Of a stretch of DNA of 64,000 nucleotides, positions 51,531 through 61,484 are shown piece by piece (within the stretch, counting starts at the first letter, position 1; every line of letters starts with the position of its first letter). A program made the translations under genes and the position numbers. Where the stretch lies: contig OX595995.1 of NCBI GenBank assembly GCA_951394045.1, forward strand, positions 806,001 to 870,000, in the 5' to 3' direction. The notes below the pieces were generated by a model. It made no database searches and was not told the origin of the DNA. It saw nothing but the letters and a program-made list of their open reading frames with translations. Origin of the DNA: Nitzschia sp. DOCU1. Lineage: Eukaryota > Bacillariophyta > Bacillariophyceae > Bacillariales > Bacillariaceae.

Positions 51531-52202
51531 CTATCCAGTGAACCAGGGTTCGTCATCAACAGGCTTAGGATTTGGGCGTGGTAGCCATTCAGCATCTGGT
51601 TTGCCCCCGGAGAAATACTCGTCCCTCTTACGCTTTCGTTCCACTTCGTTGAGTTTTTCTCGGAAACTATCCAGTTCCAATTTTGCAGCTGCGGACGATT
51701 CCACCTTTTCAGCTGGAGATCGATTGTCATTCTGATTAAGAAGCATTCTTCGCGCTGTGGAGATCCTCGTCCAAGCCTCAGTAATGTCTCCCTTACACGC
51801 CTCTAACGCCCACGCTGCATCGTCTGGATGACAGTCTGTCTTGGATACCAAATTCTGAACGATGCGATCCGAGGCTTCGAAATAACATCCGATGCCTGAT
51901 TCTAGCGATCTTGAGAGCCTAGGAAGAAGGTTTCTCTTTTCTCTCCCATCCATGTCGAAATCGAAAAGTCGTTTGGCGGTGGGTGGAATGGATTCGTCAT
52001 CATGACCACTTTCATCGGATGGCTGGCCTTGGGGTGACGGGAGTGGCGACAGCGGCTTATCATAAAGCCCCATACCCATGACGAATGGGACCCGATGAAG
52101 ATTCCGTCCTTGGAACGAAGGTACCACAAGACTATGTCCGGGCAACACCAACCCCAACAAAAAGATCTTCAACCCATACTTTCGGGTCGATGAGGGTTTC
52201 AT
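51531..52202 (-). CDS. Secretory or plastid-directed protein with UBA-like domain
   Basis: The protein has 223 residues from ATG 52202. The N-terminus (YGLKIFLLGLVLPGHSLVVP) is a signal peptide; SLVVPSFQ could be a weak plastid-targeting junction. A low-complexity linker follows (SPLPSPQGQPSDESGHDDES), then REKRNLLPRLSRSLESGIGC and a helical block, VQNLVSKTDCHPDDAAWALE plus GDITEAWTRI, which has the three-helix spacing of a UBA-type domain. The C-terminus (KRKRDEYFSGGKPDAEWLPR...) is basic and then acidic. UBA domains bind ubiquitin or, in EF-Ts and NAC, other partners; one behind a signal peptide is unusual. The topology and the UBA call are inferences, not family identification. Confidence 0.55.
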   Translation of the reverse strand: MKPSSTRKYGLKIFLLGLVLPGHSLVVPSFQGRNLHRVPFVMGMGLYDKPLSPLPSPQGQPSDESGHDDESIPPTAKRLFDFDMDGREKRNLLPRLSRSLESGIGCYFEASDRIVQNLVSKTDCHPDDAAWALEACKGDITEAWTRISTARRMLLNQNDNRSPAEKVESSAAAKLELDSFREKLNEVERKRKRDEYFSGGKPDAEWLPRPNPKPVDDEPWFTG

Positions 52203-52681
52203 TCTTCTTCAGGATGAATGCATTCAGCCAAGACGACTGGACTTCACAATCGTACTTGTGCAATTTGATATTCAGCCAGTGGCTTGATTTGGTCAATTCA
52301 GGTCAGCGTTGGGTGCTAGTGGGGTTTGTTCATCGATAGAAGTTGCTGTGCCATCGTCATGGTCAAGAGATGTTCGGTGGGCGTTGCTATAGTGAAAGAA
52401 AACCAACAATGCGTCGATCGATGCTGACGTTGCAAAACGACCTATTCGACCGATGTCGATTCTTGCCCATCGTCGGGGACGAGCAACGAGGGGGATGCCT
52501 ACCCGACACCCTGATGGCTACCCTAACGAAGCTATGAAAAATTGGAAGAAGGAGAGCCTGTTTTGTTCTTAATAATCTACAATAGGTGATAGTTGTTGCT
52601 TGCGCTTGCAGGAAGGCACCCTACAAAAGATGGGTGCTGCCGACCGCATGCCCGTTTCCCCTGTCAATCGGTCACAGATAT
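52203..52681. other. Intergenic
   Basis: A gap of about 480 bp between the UBA-like gene start and the CobW stop (both on the minus strand). Small frames on the plus strand (52085-52339, 52343-52537) lack domains. Confidence 0.4.
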
Positions 52682-53828
52682 TTATTCTTTCTTTTCTTCC
52701 TTGTAGAGACATTCCATAAGACTCTTTGTCAGCTCTTCTCGGTTCAATCCCTTTCCAATAAACACAAACTTGTTGATCTTCTCTTCGCCATCCTTGAATG
52801 GTTCCTTGGCAGGGCCAAAATTTATCTGCTCGTGGACACCCTGAAAGACGAATTTGGTATTTCCTTGCCCGTGAAACGCCAAGAGTCCCTTGGAACGGTA
52901 AATATCTGCCGCGCGTTCACGAAGCAAATCCATCATGAAAATGTTGAACCATTGCGCATGCAATTCTCCTTTGAACTTGATACCGACACTCTGCACCAGT
53001 TCCAAATTGTGCTTCGAATCGCCCTCCATGTTTTCGAAAAATTCTGGGTCTACCGACAAGATGGATTCCATATTGAACGAATTCAATCCCAAGATCTTCT
53101 CCAGTGGCGCCCGACTGCGCTCTGTTTCAATGGTGACGGCGAACTTGTTAATCTTGGCCAATCGTTCCTTCAAGGCCTTCTTTTCTTCTTCCGAGACGAG
53201 ATCAATTTTGTTCAACAAAATTTTATCCGCAAAAGCAACTTGTTGATAAGCCTCATTTATGGCACCGTCCGGCTTCTTTTCGTCCAAGTGCAATTGAATA
53301 TGCTTGGCGTCGGCAAGGCAGACAATCGAGTCAATGTAATAGTTTTCACTCATCTTGGAGTTCGTTTGAACCGTGTACACAATCGGGGCGGGATCTGCCA
53401 AACCAGTAGTCTCCAACAGAATAGCGTCAAAGTCCTTTCGGCGCTTGGCTAGTTGTCCCAGCGTTCGAACGAGGTCACCTCGAACGGAACAGCACACGCA
53501 GCCATTGTCCATCGTAATCAAGTCCTCCGGGGAGTCCAACGATTCCGCCACTAACGTCCATAGTAGATATATTTTAAATAGGGCAACAGAGAAACGAGTA
53601 GGAGGAATGAGCGTCGACACGACACCACGACTACCCCCTTGCTTTTCAACCGTCAAATGACGTACCGAGTCCATCGTCAATGGCCACTTCGCCGAATTCA
53701 TTTTCAAGGACGCAAATCTTCCACTTGTTTTGCTCCTTCAAAATATAATTCACCAACGTGGTCTTTCCAGCTCCTAGAAAGCCAGTGATCACCGTGATCG
53801 GGGTCAAGTCACTCTTGTCAGTAGCCAT
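52682..53828 (-). CDS. CobW/COG0523-family metal chaperone GTPase, two exons
   Basis: On the minus strand, exons 53828-53666 and 53550-52682 join in phase 1 across a 115-bp intron (gtacgt...gttag) to give about 343 residues. The G1 loop is GFLGAGKTTL (~16-25), followed by ENEFGEVAIDDGL and the metal-binding GCVCCS (CxCC, residues 72-75). Switch and base motifs follow: LLETTGLADPAP and LLNKIDLV. The C-terminal CobW_C domain has ADIYRSKGLLAFHGQG and KFVFIGKGLNREEL. COG0523 GTPases insert zinc or cobalt into client enzymes and respond to metal limitation. Which metal is served here cannot be read. It lies head-to-head with the SdhB gene 557 bp away. Confidence 0.9.
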
Positions 53829-54385
53829 GGTGAGAAGCTTGATTCAAGGGATAGATGCAAAATGCGAAAACCGGATAGTCCTTTGACGGGTTGTCTCGTC
53901 CAAACATCAAGTGGATTGAGCTGTCGTGGGTTTCCAGGTCATCGGACTGTTGTCGTCGATCGTGTTCTCCTCCTCTCTCCCTCCAACGATTTTCGACGAA
54001 GAAGCTTTCCGGTTCTTCGCGCTCTTCGCGCGAACGGTCATTGCCGCCCGCCATTTTCAGGTCGACCAAGTCGAACACCAACGATCTCTTGTCGGACGAC
54101 CACACGATCACTCGAACGGCAACGGACGGAGAATGCCATCTTCCAACGATCCAATCATTCTTGGCCAAGGGAATGCGAACGCTGGACTGCCGGCGCCCCA
54201 GCGCGGAGAAGAAAAAGATCGAGATGCATCGACGATTCGGCGGCCATGGCGGCGTTGACGATCATCGTCGACTGACTCTGAGAATGACCCATCTGCCAAT
54301 TCGCAATACAAGAGTTAAAGCAGTGTAGTTTCACTTCGAGGCCGAGTATCGTGACTCTGTTATCCCAACGAATACATAGATTGCC
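53829..54385. other. Divergent intergenic region between CobW and SdhB genes
   Basis: A 557-bp region; frames on both strands here are shadows (53818-54168 -, 53862-54275 +) and start inside the promoter. I see no domain in them. Confidence 0.4.
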
Positions 54386-55346
54386 ATGTTGTCTTCACAA
54401 GTCAGCCGACAAGGCGTCAAGCAAATGGTGAGTCGACAAGAAGGAAAGACGGGGCGCGTGATCGGAGCATGAGGAACCCTTTTCATATTGAGTCACCCCA
54501 GCCCGTCTATCCAAAAAGCTCACTGTTCGTTCAACATTATGTGTTATTTCATAATAGGTTGCTTCCCAGGCCGCTCGCTCCTTCGGCACTGAAGCCTCGC
54601 TCAAGGCTGCTGGCCACATCAAGATTACGAACAAGCCAGAAAAGATCAAGTATTTCAAAATCTACCGATGGGATCCTGAACAATCCCAACGCCCTTATTT
54701 GAGCACTTATCCTGTAGATCTTAACGATTGCGGACCCATGATCCTCGATGCTCTTCTCAAGATCAAGAACGAACAGGATCCGACCCTTACCTTTCGCCGA
54801 TCGTGCCGCGAAGGAATTTGTGGATCATGTGCCATGAACATTAACGGCACCAATACTTTGGCCTGTCTGGATTATATTGACGGTGACACGGCCAAGGCGA
54901 CCAAGATTTACCCGCTTCCTCACATGTACGTGGTCAAGGATCTAGTGCCCGATATGGGTAACTTTTACGAACAATACCGCAGCATCGAACCCTGGTTGCA
55001 GCCCAAGGAGGAAAAGAAGCCGGGCCAAGCCGAGTTTTTGCAGTCGCGGGAGGATCGAAACAAGCTAGATGGTATGTATGAATGCATCTTGTGCGCTTGC
55101 TGCTCGACTGCTTGTCCAAGTTACTGGTGGAGTGCGGACAAGTACTTGGGACCTGCCGTGCTGATGCAAGCGTACAGGTGGATTGAGGATAGTCGTGATG
55201 GTTCGACCAAGAAGCGTTTGGCGGAATTGGATGATGCGTTCAAGCTCTATCGATGCCACACGATCATGAACTGTACCAAGGTCTGCCCCAAGCACTTGAA
55301 TCCTGGTAAAGCAATTGCTCAGATCAAGAAGAAGCTGGCCCACTAG
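54386..55346 (+). CDS. SDHB: Succinate dehydrogenase iron-sulfur subunit SdhB, two exons
   Basis: Exons 54386-54427 (14 codons, the start of a mitochondrial targeting peptide) and 54558-55346 join in phase 0 across a 130-bp intron (gtgagt...aatag), giving about 276 residues. Complex II subunit B carries electrons from FAD to ubiquinone. The N-terminal domain binds [2Fe-2S] with [21 protein letters not shown]; the C-terminal domain supplies [4Fe-4S] and [3Fe-4S] ligands with [16 protein letters not shown] and [20 protein letters not shown]. All expected cysteines are present. The presequence is Ser/Arg/Ala-rich ([14 protein letters not shown] then [14 protein letters not shown]). The length equals the usual 240-280. 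The small first exon is confirmed by a good donor and the in-frame continuation. Confidence 0.96.
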
Positions 55347-55609
55347 ATGGAGTGCTGGTACTCGACACACGACGACGTAAGGAAGGTACGAAATGATCTT
55401 AAAGATTGAAAAAGTAAACGATATGATTCCATAGAAATGATTGAATTTGAAATGCCATGTAGAAAGTAAAGTATGATGGGCAACGAAGCCCGGGATTGTA
55501 AATTGCTTCTTTTCTGGGAAAGTAAATGTGCCGTGGCACAAGCGTAGTTTTCCTCCTTCTGTATCTTGAGCAATCAGTGTGAATTTAAAGGGGCTCTCAG
55601 ATACTAGTA

Positions 55610-56029
55610 CTACGGTCCAAACACATCAGCAAGGGGATCCGGAAATCCTCGATCCACAACATCGCCATCATCGAAGGATTCAAGCTCGCGGGCTACAAAC
55701 GAGTCATCGGCATCTTCAAGGTACTGAAAAGTGCCGACTTCGTAATGATAATCGTCGTCTGGTCCTCCCGTTCCAATCACCTCGTCAAGGAAAATATCTT
55801 CTAAGCGGTGCTCGTCATTGTGATCGCGTTCCGACTTGCGCCAAGGATACGGGAGTCGGGAGCCTTTGCCCGCAGTAGCGCCAAGGACTCCCCGTTGCCG
55901 CCCATTGAGCGAGCAAACAGAAAAACTCCAGGCATTCTGAAACACTTCCAACATGACGATCCAGCGAAGGAACGCGTAGAGAATCGCATCCGAATACCGG
56001 GTGGCTGCGATGGACAAAGTAGGGAACAT
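55610..56029 (-). CDS. Small acidic hypothetical protein
   Basis: A 139-residue frame from ATG 56029. The first ~40 residues are hydrophobic (AILYAFLRWIVMLEVFQNAW), possibly a membrane anchor or leader; the rest is strongly acidic (HYEVGTFQYLEDADDSFVARE). It converges on SdhB. No family is recognised; a multi-exon gene of which this is only a part is possible. Confidence 0.42.
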   Translation of the reverse strand: MFPTLSIAATRYSDAILYAFLRWIVMLEVFQNAWSFSVCSLNGRQRGVLGATAGKGSRLPYPWRKSERDHNDEHRLEDIFLDEVIGTGGPDDDYHYEVGTFQYLEDADDSFVARELESFDDGDVVDRGFPDPLADVFGP

Positions 56030-56879
56030 GATGCTTCTGTAGATTTCAATCTTTCCGTTTCCACAATGAGAGTCGATTGTTTATGACAAACCTGGATTGT
56101 GAACTTTTGCTTCTCTGTGACAATGATGGAGGTTGACTCTTTCTTCTCTACTCACGGCTTTACCTATACTCTTGTTTTGAGATGCGACGAGGAAAGAACA
56201 CTGCTGTGGAATAAAGATACCACCCTCCCTTCTTGTTCGTGACAACCGGCGTCATCCAGCCAAATTCGGTGAAAGCGTGATTGAGACTGATCCTGCACCG
56301 AACAGAGTGCGCGAGCCGACCTCCCTACGTATCGTACTCTAGGAATCGCCCGCCGGAATATGAATGGGAACTCTTCCACTGCTGGTGGTAAGTGCTCCTT
56401 TGCTGGCATTCCTTGGCGAAGAAGATTAGTAGTAAGGATGCATCCTGCAACACCGGGAGGAGACAAATAAAACGAAAATGCCACAATGACATCAACTTGT
56501 TGGAACTCGCTGGACAGTGAACAATGATGGAACACCACCATTTGTAGTAATCACCATCCTCCTAGTTCTAGGAACAAGATTCTTGCTAAATTTGGTGCAT
56601 TGATGTGAATTTATGAATCTAGAGATGAAAATCATGAATTCTTGAAGTTTTGAGCACTCGAACTGGAGCGACTGCCGGCATGATGTCCTAGTACGACACC
56701 AGCACTCCAACAAAGTGTGACAATCTCATGGTTGAAGGATGCAAGTTGGCTGAACAGATCGACTTTTTTCGCGCCTAGAAATGCCAGACCCAGGAAAAAG
56801 GGTCCCGGGGGGCTCAGTCCCAAGTCAGGAAGGTGAATTGCATGAATCATAGAACTTTACACGGTATGCGCTCATGGCG
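56030..56879. other. Intergenic
   Basis: About 850 bp. Frames at 56164-56541 (-) and 56632-56850 (-) have no domain evidence. The latter has a hydrophobic N-terminal half and could be an unrecognised small membrane protein. Confidence 0.35.
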
Positions 56880-57194
56880 TCACCACGCTCCAAAGTTGAT
56901 GGAGAATATATCTCGGACTGTCGGCGCCATTTCTCCCTCGGGAACCATGGACCCGAAACTTGATCGCCGTTCGTAATTGACCGATGGATTTAATGTCAGC
57001 ATTCGAGGTGCTGACTTTTGCGATTGTGGGGAATCTGGTACAGATCCACTGAGACTGGACGATGAAGCAGATTGGCGCATTCCGATCAATTCATGACACT
57101 CTGTGGACACCGATGTCTTGTCAAATCTAGTAGTGTCCGCCCCAAATATTCTATTTTGTTTCACAGCATTGAATAGCGCAGTGAAATGGCTCAT
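56880..57194 (-). CDS. Small Ser-rich hypothetical protein
   Basis: A 104-residue frame from ATG 57194 (a TTG-led extension to 57200 is not used). It contains a Ser-rich stretch (SASSSSLSGSVPDSPQSQ) and ends TVRDIFSINFGAW. No domain is recognised. It is a candidate only because of its length and composition. Confidence 0.35.
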   Translation of the reverse strand: MSHFTALFNAVKQNRIFGADTTRFDKTSVSTECHELIGMRQSASSSSLSGSVPDSPQSQKSAPRMLTLNPSVNYERRSSFGSMVPEGEMAPTVRDIFSINFGAW

Positions 57195-57883
57195 GGTCAA
57201 GACAGTTTATCCGGTAGATCCTGCTATAATATCGAACGAAAAAATGAAATTGGTTGGAAATGCGTGCGTTTCCTCTTTCTCTCGACAAGAATCATGCCAG
57301 GTATTTGCTTCTCCGATTTCGTTCGAAAGACTGCCCCAATTGATTTGGAGAGCCAACCCAAATGCAGCACTTTCAATGTTTAATAACAACGTGAGTCTTG
57401 CGGCAACATAATTGGCAGCGTCGTCATAAATAAGCCACCTCAGAATTTGAGCCACGCTTATCTCAATTTCGTTCGTAATATCCTGCGTACGTGGTGACTC
57501 GCAACTTGAATTGTGGTGTATTTTGGATTACGAGGAATAAGTGACATCGACCGGACCGGCGCGGTGATAATGGGATCAGCACGGACGAAGTACAGAACAA
57601 AACGATATGGCGAATCCATGACAGACGCCGTTCGCACAGCCTTTCATTTCGATTCACGATAGAGAGTGGATGCATGACGATGATCGACAGCACAAACGAG
57701 ATGGGACAAAGTTACTGTACGGCTTGGCGAAGACGACTATCATACGAACCCAGATCCACACAGACTCTGCACGGCTGCATCATAAAAAGCCTAGAACAGG
57801 TCGTTGGTTAGTTACAGACGACATCGATCAATCCTGGAACCCTTTTGTTTTTCTAGGAGAAGTTAGTATTTTCTGAAAGATCC
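57195..57883. other. Intergenic
   Basis: A 689-bp gap. Overlapping short frames on both strands (57103-57411 +, 57207-57455 -, 57670-57876 +) lack domain character. Confidence 0.4.
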
Positions 57884-58237
57884 ATGTCCTGGTGGGGAGG
57901 TGGAAGCAAACCAGAGGCGCCGAAGGATTTCTCGTCGGACGACGAAACAGCGTTCGCTGCATCTAGCAATATCATGTCATCGGCGGGAGGTGGCTCAGGA
58001 ATGCAGGAAATGCAACAAATGTCGATGATCATCCAGCAGCAACTCTTGGTGCAGCAAGTGATCAACGATCTCACAGACCGGGGGTACGAGAAATGTGTTA
58101 CTTCCAAGCCCTCCGATTCTCTCAGTGGTTCCCAGGTGGCATGCATCAAGGCGACTGTGAACAAATGGCTGGATACCAATGAGTTTATGACTGGACGATT
58201 AGCAAAGAAGTCCCAGCAAAGCCAAGGACTGCGCTAA
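57884..58237 (+). CDS. Small-Tim (Tim8/Tim13-like) protein with only the inner Cys pair
   Basis: A 117-residue protein from ATG 57884. Small Tims are intermembrane-space chaperones of the mitochondria. Residues ~50-110 match the Tim8/Tim13 fold: IIQQQLLVQQVINDLTDRGY, then EKCVTSKPSDSLSGSQVACI and NKWLDTNEFMTGRL. In Tim13 the twin CX3C motif has four cysteines. Here only Cys71 and Cys87 remain, 15 residues apart; the outer pair is replaced by Gly67 and Thr91. A long Gly/Ser/Met-rich N-terminus (~48 residues) is added. The fold call rests on the alignment of the helical segments. Confidence 0.72.
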   Translation: MSWWGGGSKPEAPKDFSSDDETAFAASSNIMSSAGGGSGMQEMQQMSMIIQQQLLVQQVINDLTDRGYEKCVTSKPSDSLSGSQVACIKATVNKWLDTNEFMTGRLAKKSQQSQGLR

Positions 58238-58410
58238 ACTAGCATTTACAGAATTTCACAGACTTCATCACTGCAATCGGGCATGCGGTAGTACCTTGCC
58301 GGTCTGCTGATAGGACGTGCTTTCTAGATTCAGGTGATCCGAACTAGGAATATGCATCTATGTTGAGTTTGAATTATAAATTCTGCATTATTATTAACAA
58401 CTAATTCTTC

Positions 58411-60318
58411 TTATCGGCCTAGCTTGTAGTCTACGAAACGACTGGAATTAAAAAGCACTTCCTCTGATTCAGCATCCAGAGTCTTATTTGTCGACAGCGA
58501 CGCCAGGGCAGCCTGGAACGCAGGCAATATTTGCTGGCTGCCAAAGACTTGCGGATAAAAGTCATCCTGCCCCCAAAGATCCATAATGGCATTCAGCGCT
58601 TCAATCTTGGCAAGCGATTCGCCTTGCTTTAACAACCGGACGAGCTCCCCGGCACCCTCGGCGACTGCGGATGTGGAACGTTGTGTCCCATCGTGCATGG
58701 GGCTGTTGAGGTAGATGGCAAGCAGGCATACCCCATCTCGCTGGCATTCTCCCGTGGACGAATGCAACAGTTGTTGAATAATAGAGGTAACTTGATCTGA
58801 AATAGCAAGTCCCTGTTGCGCCAAGACTACTAAAATGCTGCTGATACCCTTCAGATTTGCATATGGTCGCAGAACCTGCCAAGCAGACTCAAAGTTGGCA
58901 TTTTCCAACACGTGGCTGAGGGTGCAGTTGGCAAGGCATGCAGCACTCTTTGAAATTGTCTCTTGCAAATCATCTGACAGTGCTTCGTGTTCCTTTGGAA
59001 CTTCGTTACGGCTAGATTGGTAGACGCAAAGCGACTGCAGCAACTTGACCAGGGATTCTGCCATTCGAGCGGACACGAGAGCATTGTGCGTCTCAAAGTC
59101 GTGACCCCGACCGTCTTGGTCCATCGCATCTTCGTCCTTAATGAAGCAACTCAGCAAGTTTGTTGTTACTTCCAAAGTAACCTGAAGCGGCAGTATGACG
59201 CCACTCCATGCCACGAGTGCATCGTCCATGGCCTGCTCGCCGTCCTTCGTGTCTTCTTCCGTAATGACAGCCTTGGATCCCCTGTCGACTTCCTTTTGGC
59301 GGCGGGCGATTATTCTGGCCGGTTCATTCCGGTCTTGGATTTTCCGAACAATTTCACCTTCAAGCTCTTCATCTTCCTGTTGTGTCTTTCTCAAAGCCAC
59401 CGCATTTGCATACTCCTGTTCCAGTGAAGCAAGTCGATCGGGTTGTAACACCAGGTTGGTGGATAGGCAAGGAAGCACATATTGCGACAACAAGGAGGAA
59501 AGCCAGGGGGCCGGTACCATTTGATACATTGTCACTAGAGACCCACAAATGTGCAATTTGGCCAAGTTGGGAAGTTTCGTCAACAATTCCGACCACGCCG
59601 TGTTGGTATTGCCGACCGTCGCATCTTCCTGCGCCGCATGAATTCGTTCTGCCAGCTCTGGATTTTCGTCCAACGAAGAGTGCAACGTTCGCGCGGCATA
59701 GACTGCTGCCTCTTCCACCCATTCATTGAATCGAATATCGGTCGTAAGTTCAAAGGTCGTCACGACGTGTAACAGCCCCATAATTGTTGACAGATAGGAA
59801 TCGACAGAGGACGTCATGATAGCCTCCAAAGCCCGTTCATTAATCTCCACCAGTTTGCACAGGGCTCTAGCGCAGGGTGCAGCCAGAGCATACCACACTT
59901 TCAATTTGTCATTGGCTTTGGTTTGAATCGCTTTGAGGCACTGGTCCAGTCGTGCAATCAACACAGGCGTCCAACTGGCCGTAGTGACTGCCTGGTGTTC
60001 AATAGCAGCATTCGCAGCGCTGGACAAATATTGCGCCAAACACTCAGCAGCCGCACTCGCACACTCCAAATTAGCGTCCATCACTTGCTCTCGCACCGCT
60101 TGCAAGACGGCTACACTGACTCTCTTGTTATTGGAAGAGCTGTGCAAGACGGTCGCTTGAAGAGCAATCAGCGCATTTTGACGCATCTTTGGATCTGGAT
60201 GGCGGAGTTGGTGAATCGCCGACGAAGGATTTACGGGTTCGCGGGCGTCTTCGGATGAATCATTGGTGGGGTTTGGTTTGCGCTTTTGGCGCTGTTTCTT
60301 TCGTCCTTGCTTTCCCAT
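58411..60318 (-). CDS. SYO1: SYO1/HEATR3-like symportin (5S RNP import adaptor)
   Basis: A 635-residue intronless protein from ATG 60318. The start MGKQGRKKQRQKRKPNP is a basic nuclear-type tail like the N-termini of Syo1 and HEATR3, followed by AIHQLRHPDPKMRQNALIAL, the first of a long series of HEAT/ARM repeats, an acidic linker (ITEEDTKDGEQAMDD), and a C-terminal helical block ending SSRFVDYKLGR. Yeast Syo1 imports the RPL5-RPL11 pair and 5S RNP for 60S assembly with the help of Kap104. Length and repeats fit HEATR3 (about 680). The family call is by architecture and remembered N-terminal similarity, not by invariant catalytic residues. Confidence 0.75.
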   Translation of the reverse strand: MGKQGRKKQRQKRKPNPTNDSSEDAREPVNPSSAIHQLRHPDPKMRQNALIALQATVLHSSSNNKRVSVAVLQAVREQVMDANLECASAAAECLAQYLSSAANAAIEHQAVTTASWTPVLIARLDQCLKAIQTKANDKLKVWYALAAPCARALCKLVEINERALEAIMTSSVDSYLSTIMGLLHVVTTFELTTDIRFNEWVEEAAVYAARTLHSSLDENPELAERIHAAQEDATVGNTNTAWSELLTKLPNLAKLHICGSLVTMYQMVPAPWLSSLLSQYVLPCLSTNLVLQPDRLASLEQEYANAVALRKTQQEDEELEGEIVRKIQDRNEPARIIARRQKEVDRGSKAVITEEDTKDGEQAMDDALVAWSGVILPLQVTLEVTTNLLSCFIKDEDAMDQDGRGHDFETHNALVSARMAESLVKLLQSLCVYQSSRNEVPKEHEALSDDLQETISKSAACLANCTLSHVLENANFESAWQVLRPYANLKGISSILVVLAQQGLAISDQVTSIIQQLLHSSTGECQRDGVCLLAIYLNSPMHDGTQRSTSAVAEGAGELVRLLKQGESLAKIEALNAIMDLWGQDDFYPQVFGSQQILPAFQAALASLSTNKTLDAESEEVLFNSSRFVDYKLGR

Positions 60319-60671
60319 GGTGAGCTATCTTGTGAGGATATCAACAGCGACAACAAAGAAAAATGATAAGGACGGCGAGAACGCTCGTAGGGATTGGCGG
60401 CAGGAGTTTTGGTGGACGTCAAAGCTTGATGTTGCGTCGTACGTTTTAGATTCCAGATTCCCATATCCGATTTCTCCGACTGGAAGCCAAATTCGCGTGT
60501 CGGAGCGAAGTCTGCCAACCAACCCCTCACCATGATGCCCAAAGAGATATGCACGCTTGGTTTGTCGAGAACCTTCCTCTTTCTCCTCATCATTGCACTT
60601 TTCGACACCACTAGATTTATATTCTGTTAGGAGAGGCTAGCTACGACAGCCCGCCAACAAGACGTAACATC
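60319..60671. other. Divergent intergenic region
   Basis: A 353-bp head-to-head gap between the SYO1-like gene and the TGK-repeat plastid gene. Frames here (60325-60522 -) are shadows. No specific site is recognised. Confidence 0.35.
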
Positions 60672-61484
60672 ATGGTCCGATTGCTGGCATTGGTGGTGCT
60701 TTCTTTGATATTTCCATCAGCCTGGGGATTCTTCTCTAAAGTCGGTGCACTTGCAAGGCCGTCGCCGTCTCCATCCATCACTGTCACAAAATATCACAAT
60801 ATCACTAGTCGTGAAATTCGGAAGCTTGAACGAGAGAGCCCATTGGCTGCTCTTGACAGCGACGACGACTCAGCGAAAGGTCAGGCCACGGAAACTACGA
60901 CCCTTGCTTCCTACGTGAAACGAGTTCTGAAATGGATCGGAAACATTCTCTATTCCATCAAGGCTAGTTGTGCAGTTGTTGCCATTCAATTGGTACTAAG
61001 TCTCAAGATGGAGGGCATGGTACTGCAGCGGTTACCGGTTAATCTTCTCTTGTTTCTACTCGAAGTGAGCATCCACCGACCGGCAGTGTTGCAATCCGTC
61101 GCTCGCGAGCTAGGAGAGAGAATATCGACCGAAATTTGCAAATTCACGGGAAAAGAAAAGTACCAAGTTGGTGATATCACGAAAACGATTGTAGCTCAGT
61201 ACACGGGCAAGGAAGAGTATCAATTTGGAGATTTGGCGCGAGCGACGCTTTCGAAGTTCTCTTGGATGCGGCGGCAACAGCGAAAGCAATTGTCAAGACG
61301 AAACGAAGATCTTCGAGAAATAATCTCTCAATCTGTTCAACGAAAACATGTCGACGACAAGAAGAAGAAAAGTCCAGCGGAAGAAATGGAGTCGCTGTTG
61401 TTCAAAATAACCGGGAAAAAAGATTATGAGTTCGGCGACGTGACTCGGGCGGTTTTGAAGAAACTGAACTCCAAAGACCGATGA
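60672..61484 (+). CDS. Plastid-targeted protein with repeated TGK-x-x-YxxGD motif
   Basis: The protein has 270 residues from ATG 60672. The N-terminus (MVRLLALVVLSLIFPSAWGF) is a signal peptide with the Ala-Trp-Gly-Phe site of diatom plastid import. A membrane-like hydrophobic stretch is at ~95-115 and another at ~122-135. Three copies of a short motif follow: FTGKEKYQVGD (~158), YTGKEEYQFGD (~177) and ITGKKDYEFGD (~246), with ITK, LARA or VTRA after each. I believe this TGKxxYxFGD unit recurs in other diatom proteins but cannot name the family. Function is unknown. Confidence 0.72.
   Translation: MVRLLALVVLSLIFPSAWGFFSKVGALARPSPSPSITVTKYHNITSREIRKLERESPLAALDSDDDSAKGQATETTTLASYVKRVLKWIGNILYSIKASCAVVAIQLVLSLKMEGMVLQRLPVNLLLFLLEVSIHRPAVLQSVARELGERISTEICKFTGKEKYQVGDITKTIVAQYTGKEEYQFGDLARATLSKFSWMRRQQRKQLSRRNEDLREIISQSVQRKHVDDKKKKSPAEEMESLLFKITGKKDYEFGDVTRAVLKKLNSKDR

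Noticed and set aside
53862..54328. Plus-strand frames (137 and 145 codons) upstream of SdhB
   Set aside because: They sit in a divergent promoter region, overlap each other and have low-complexity charged content.
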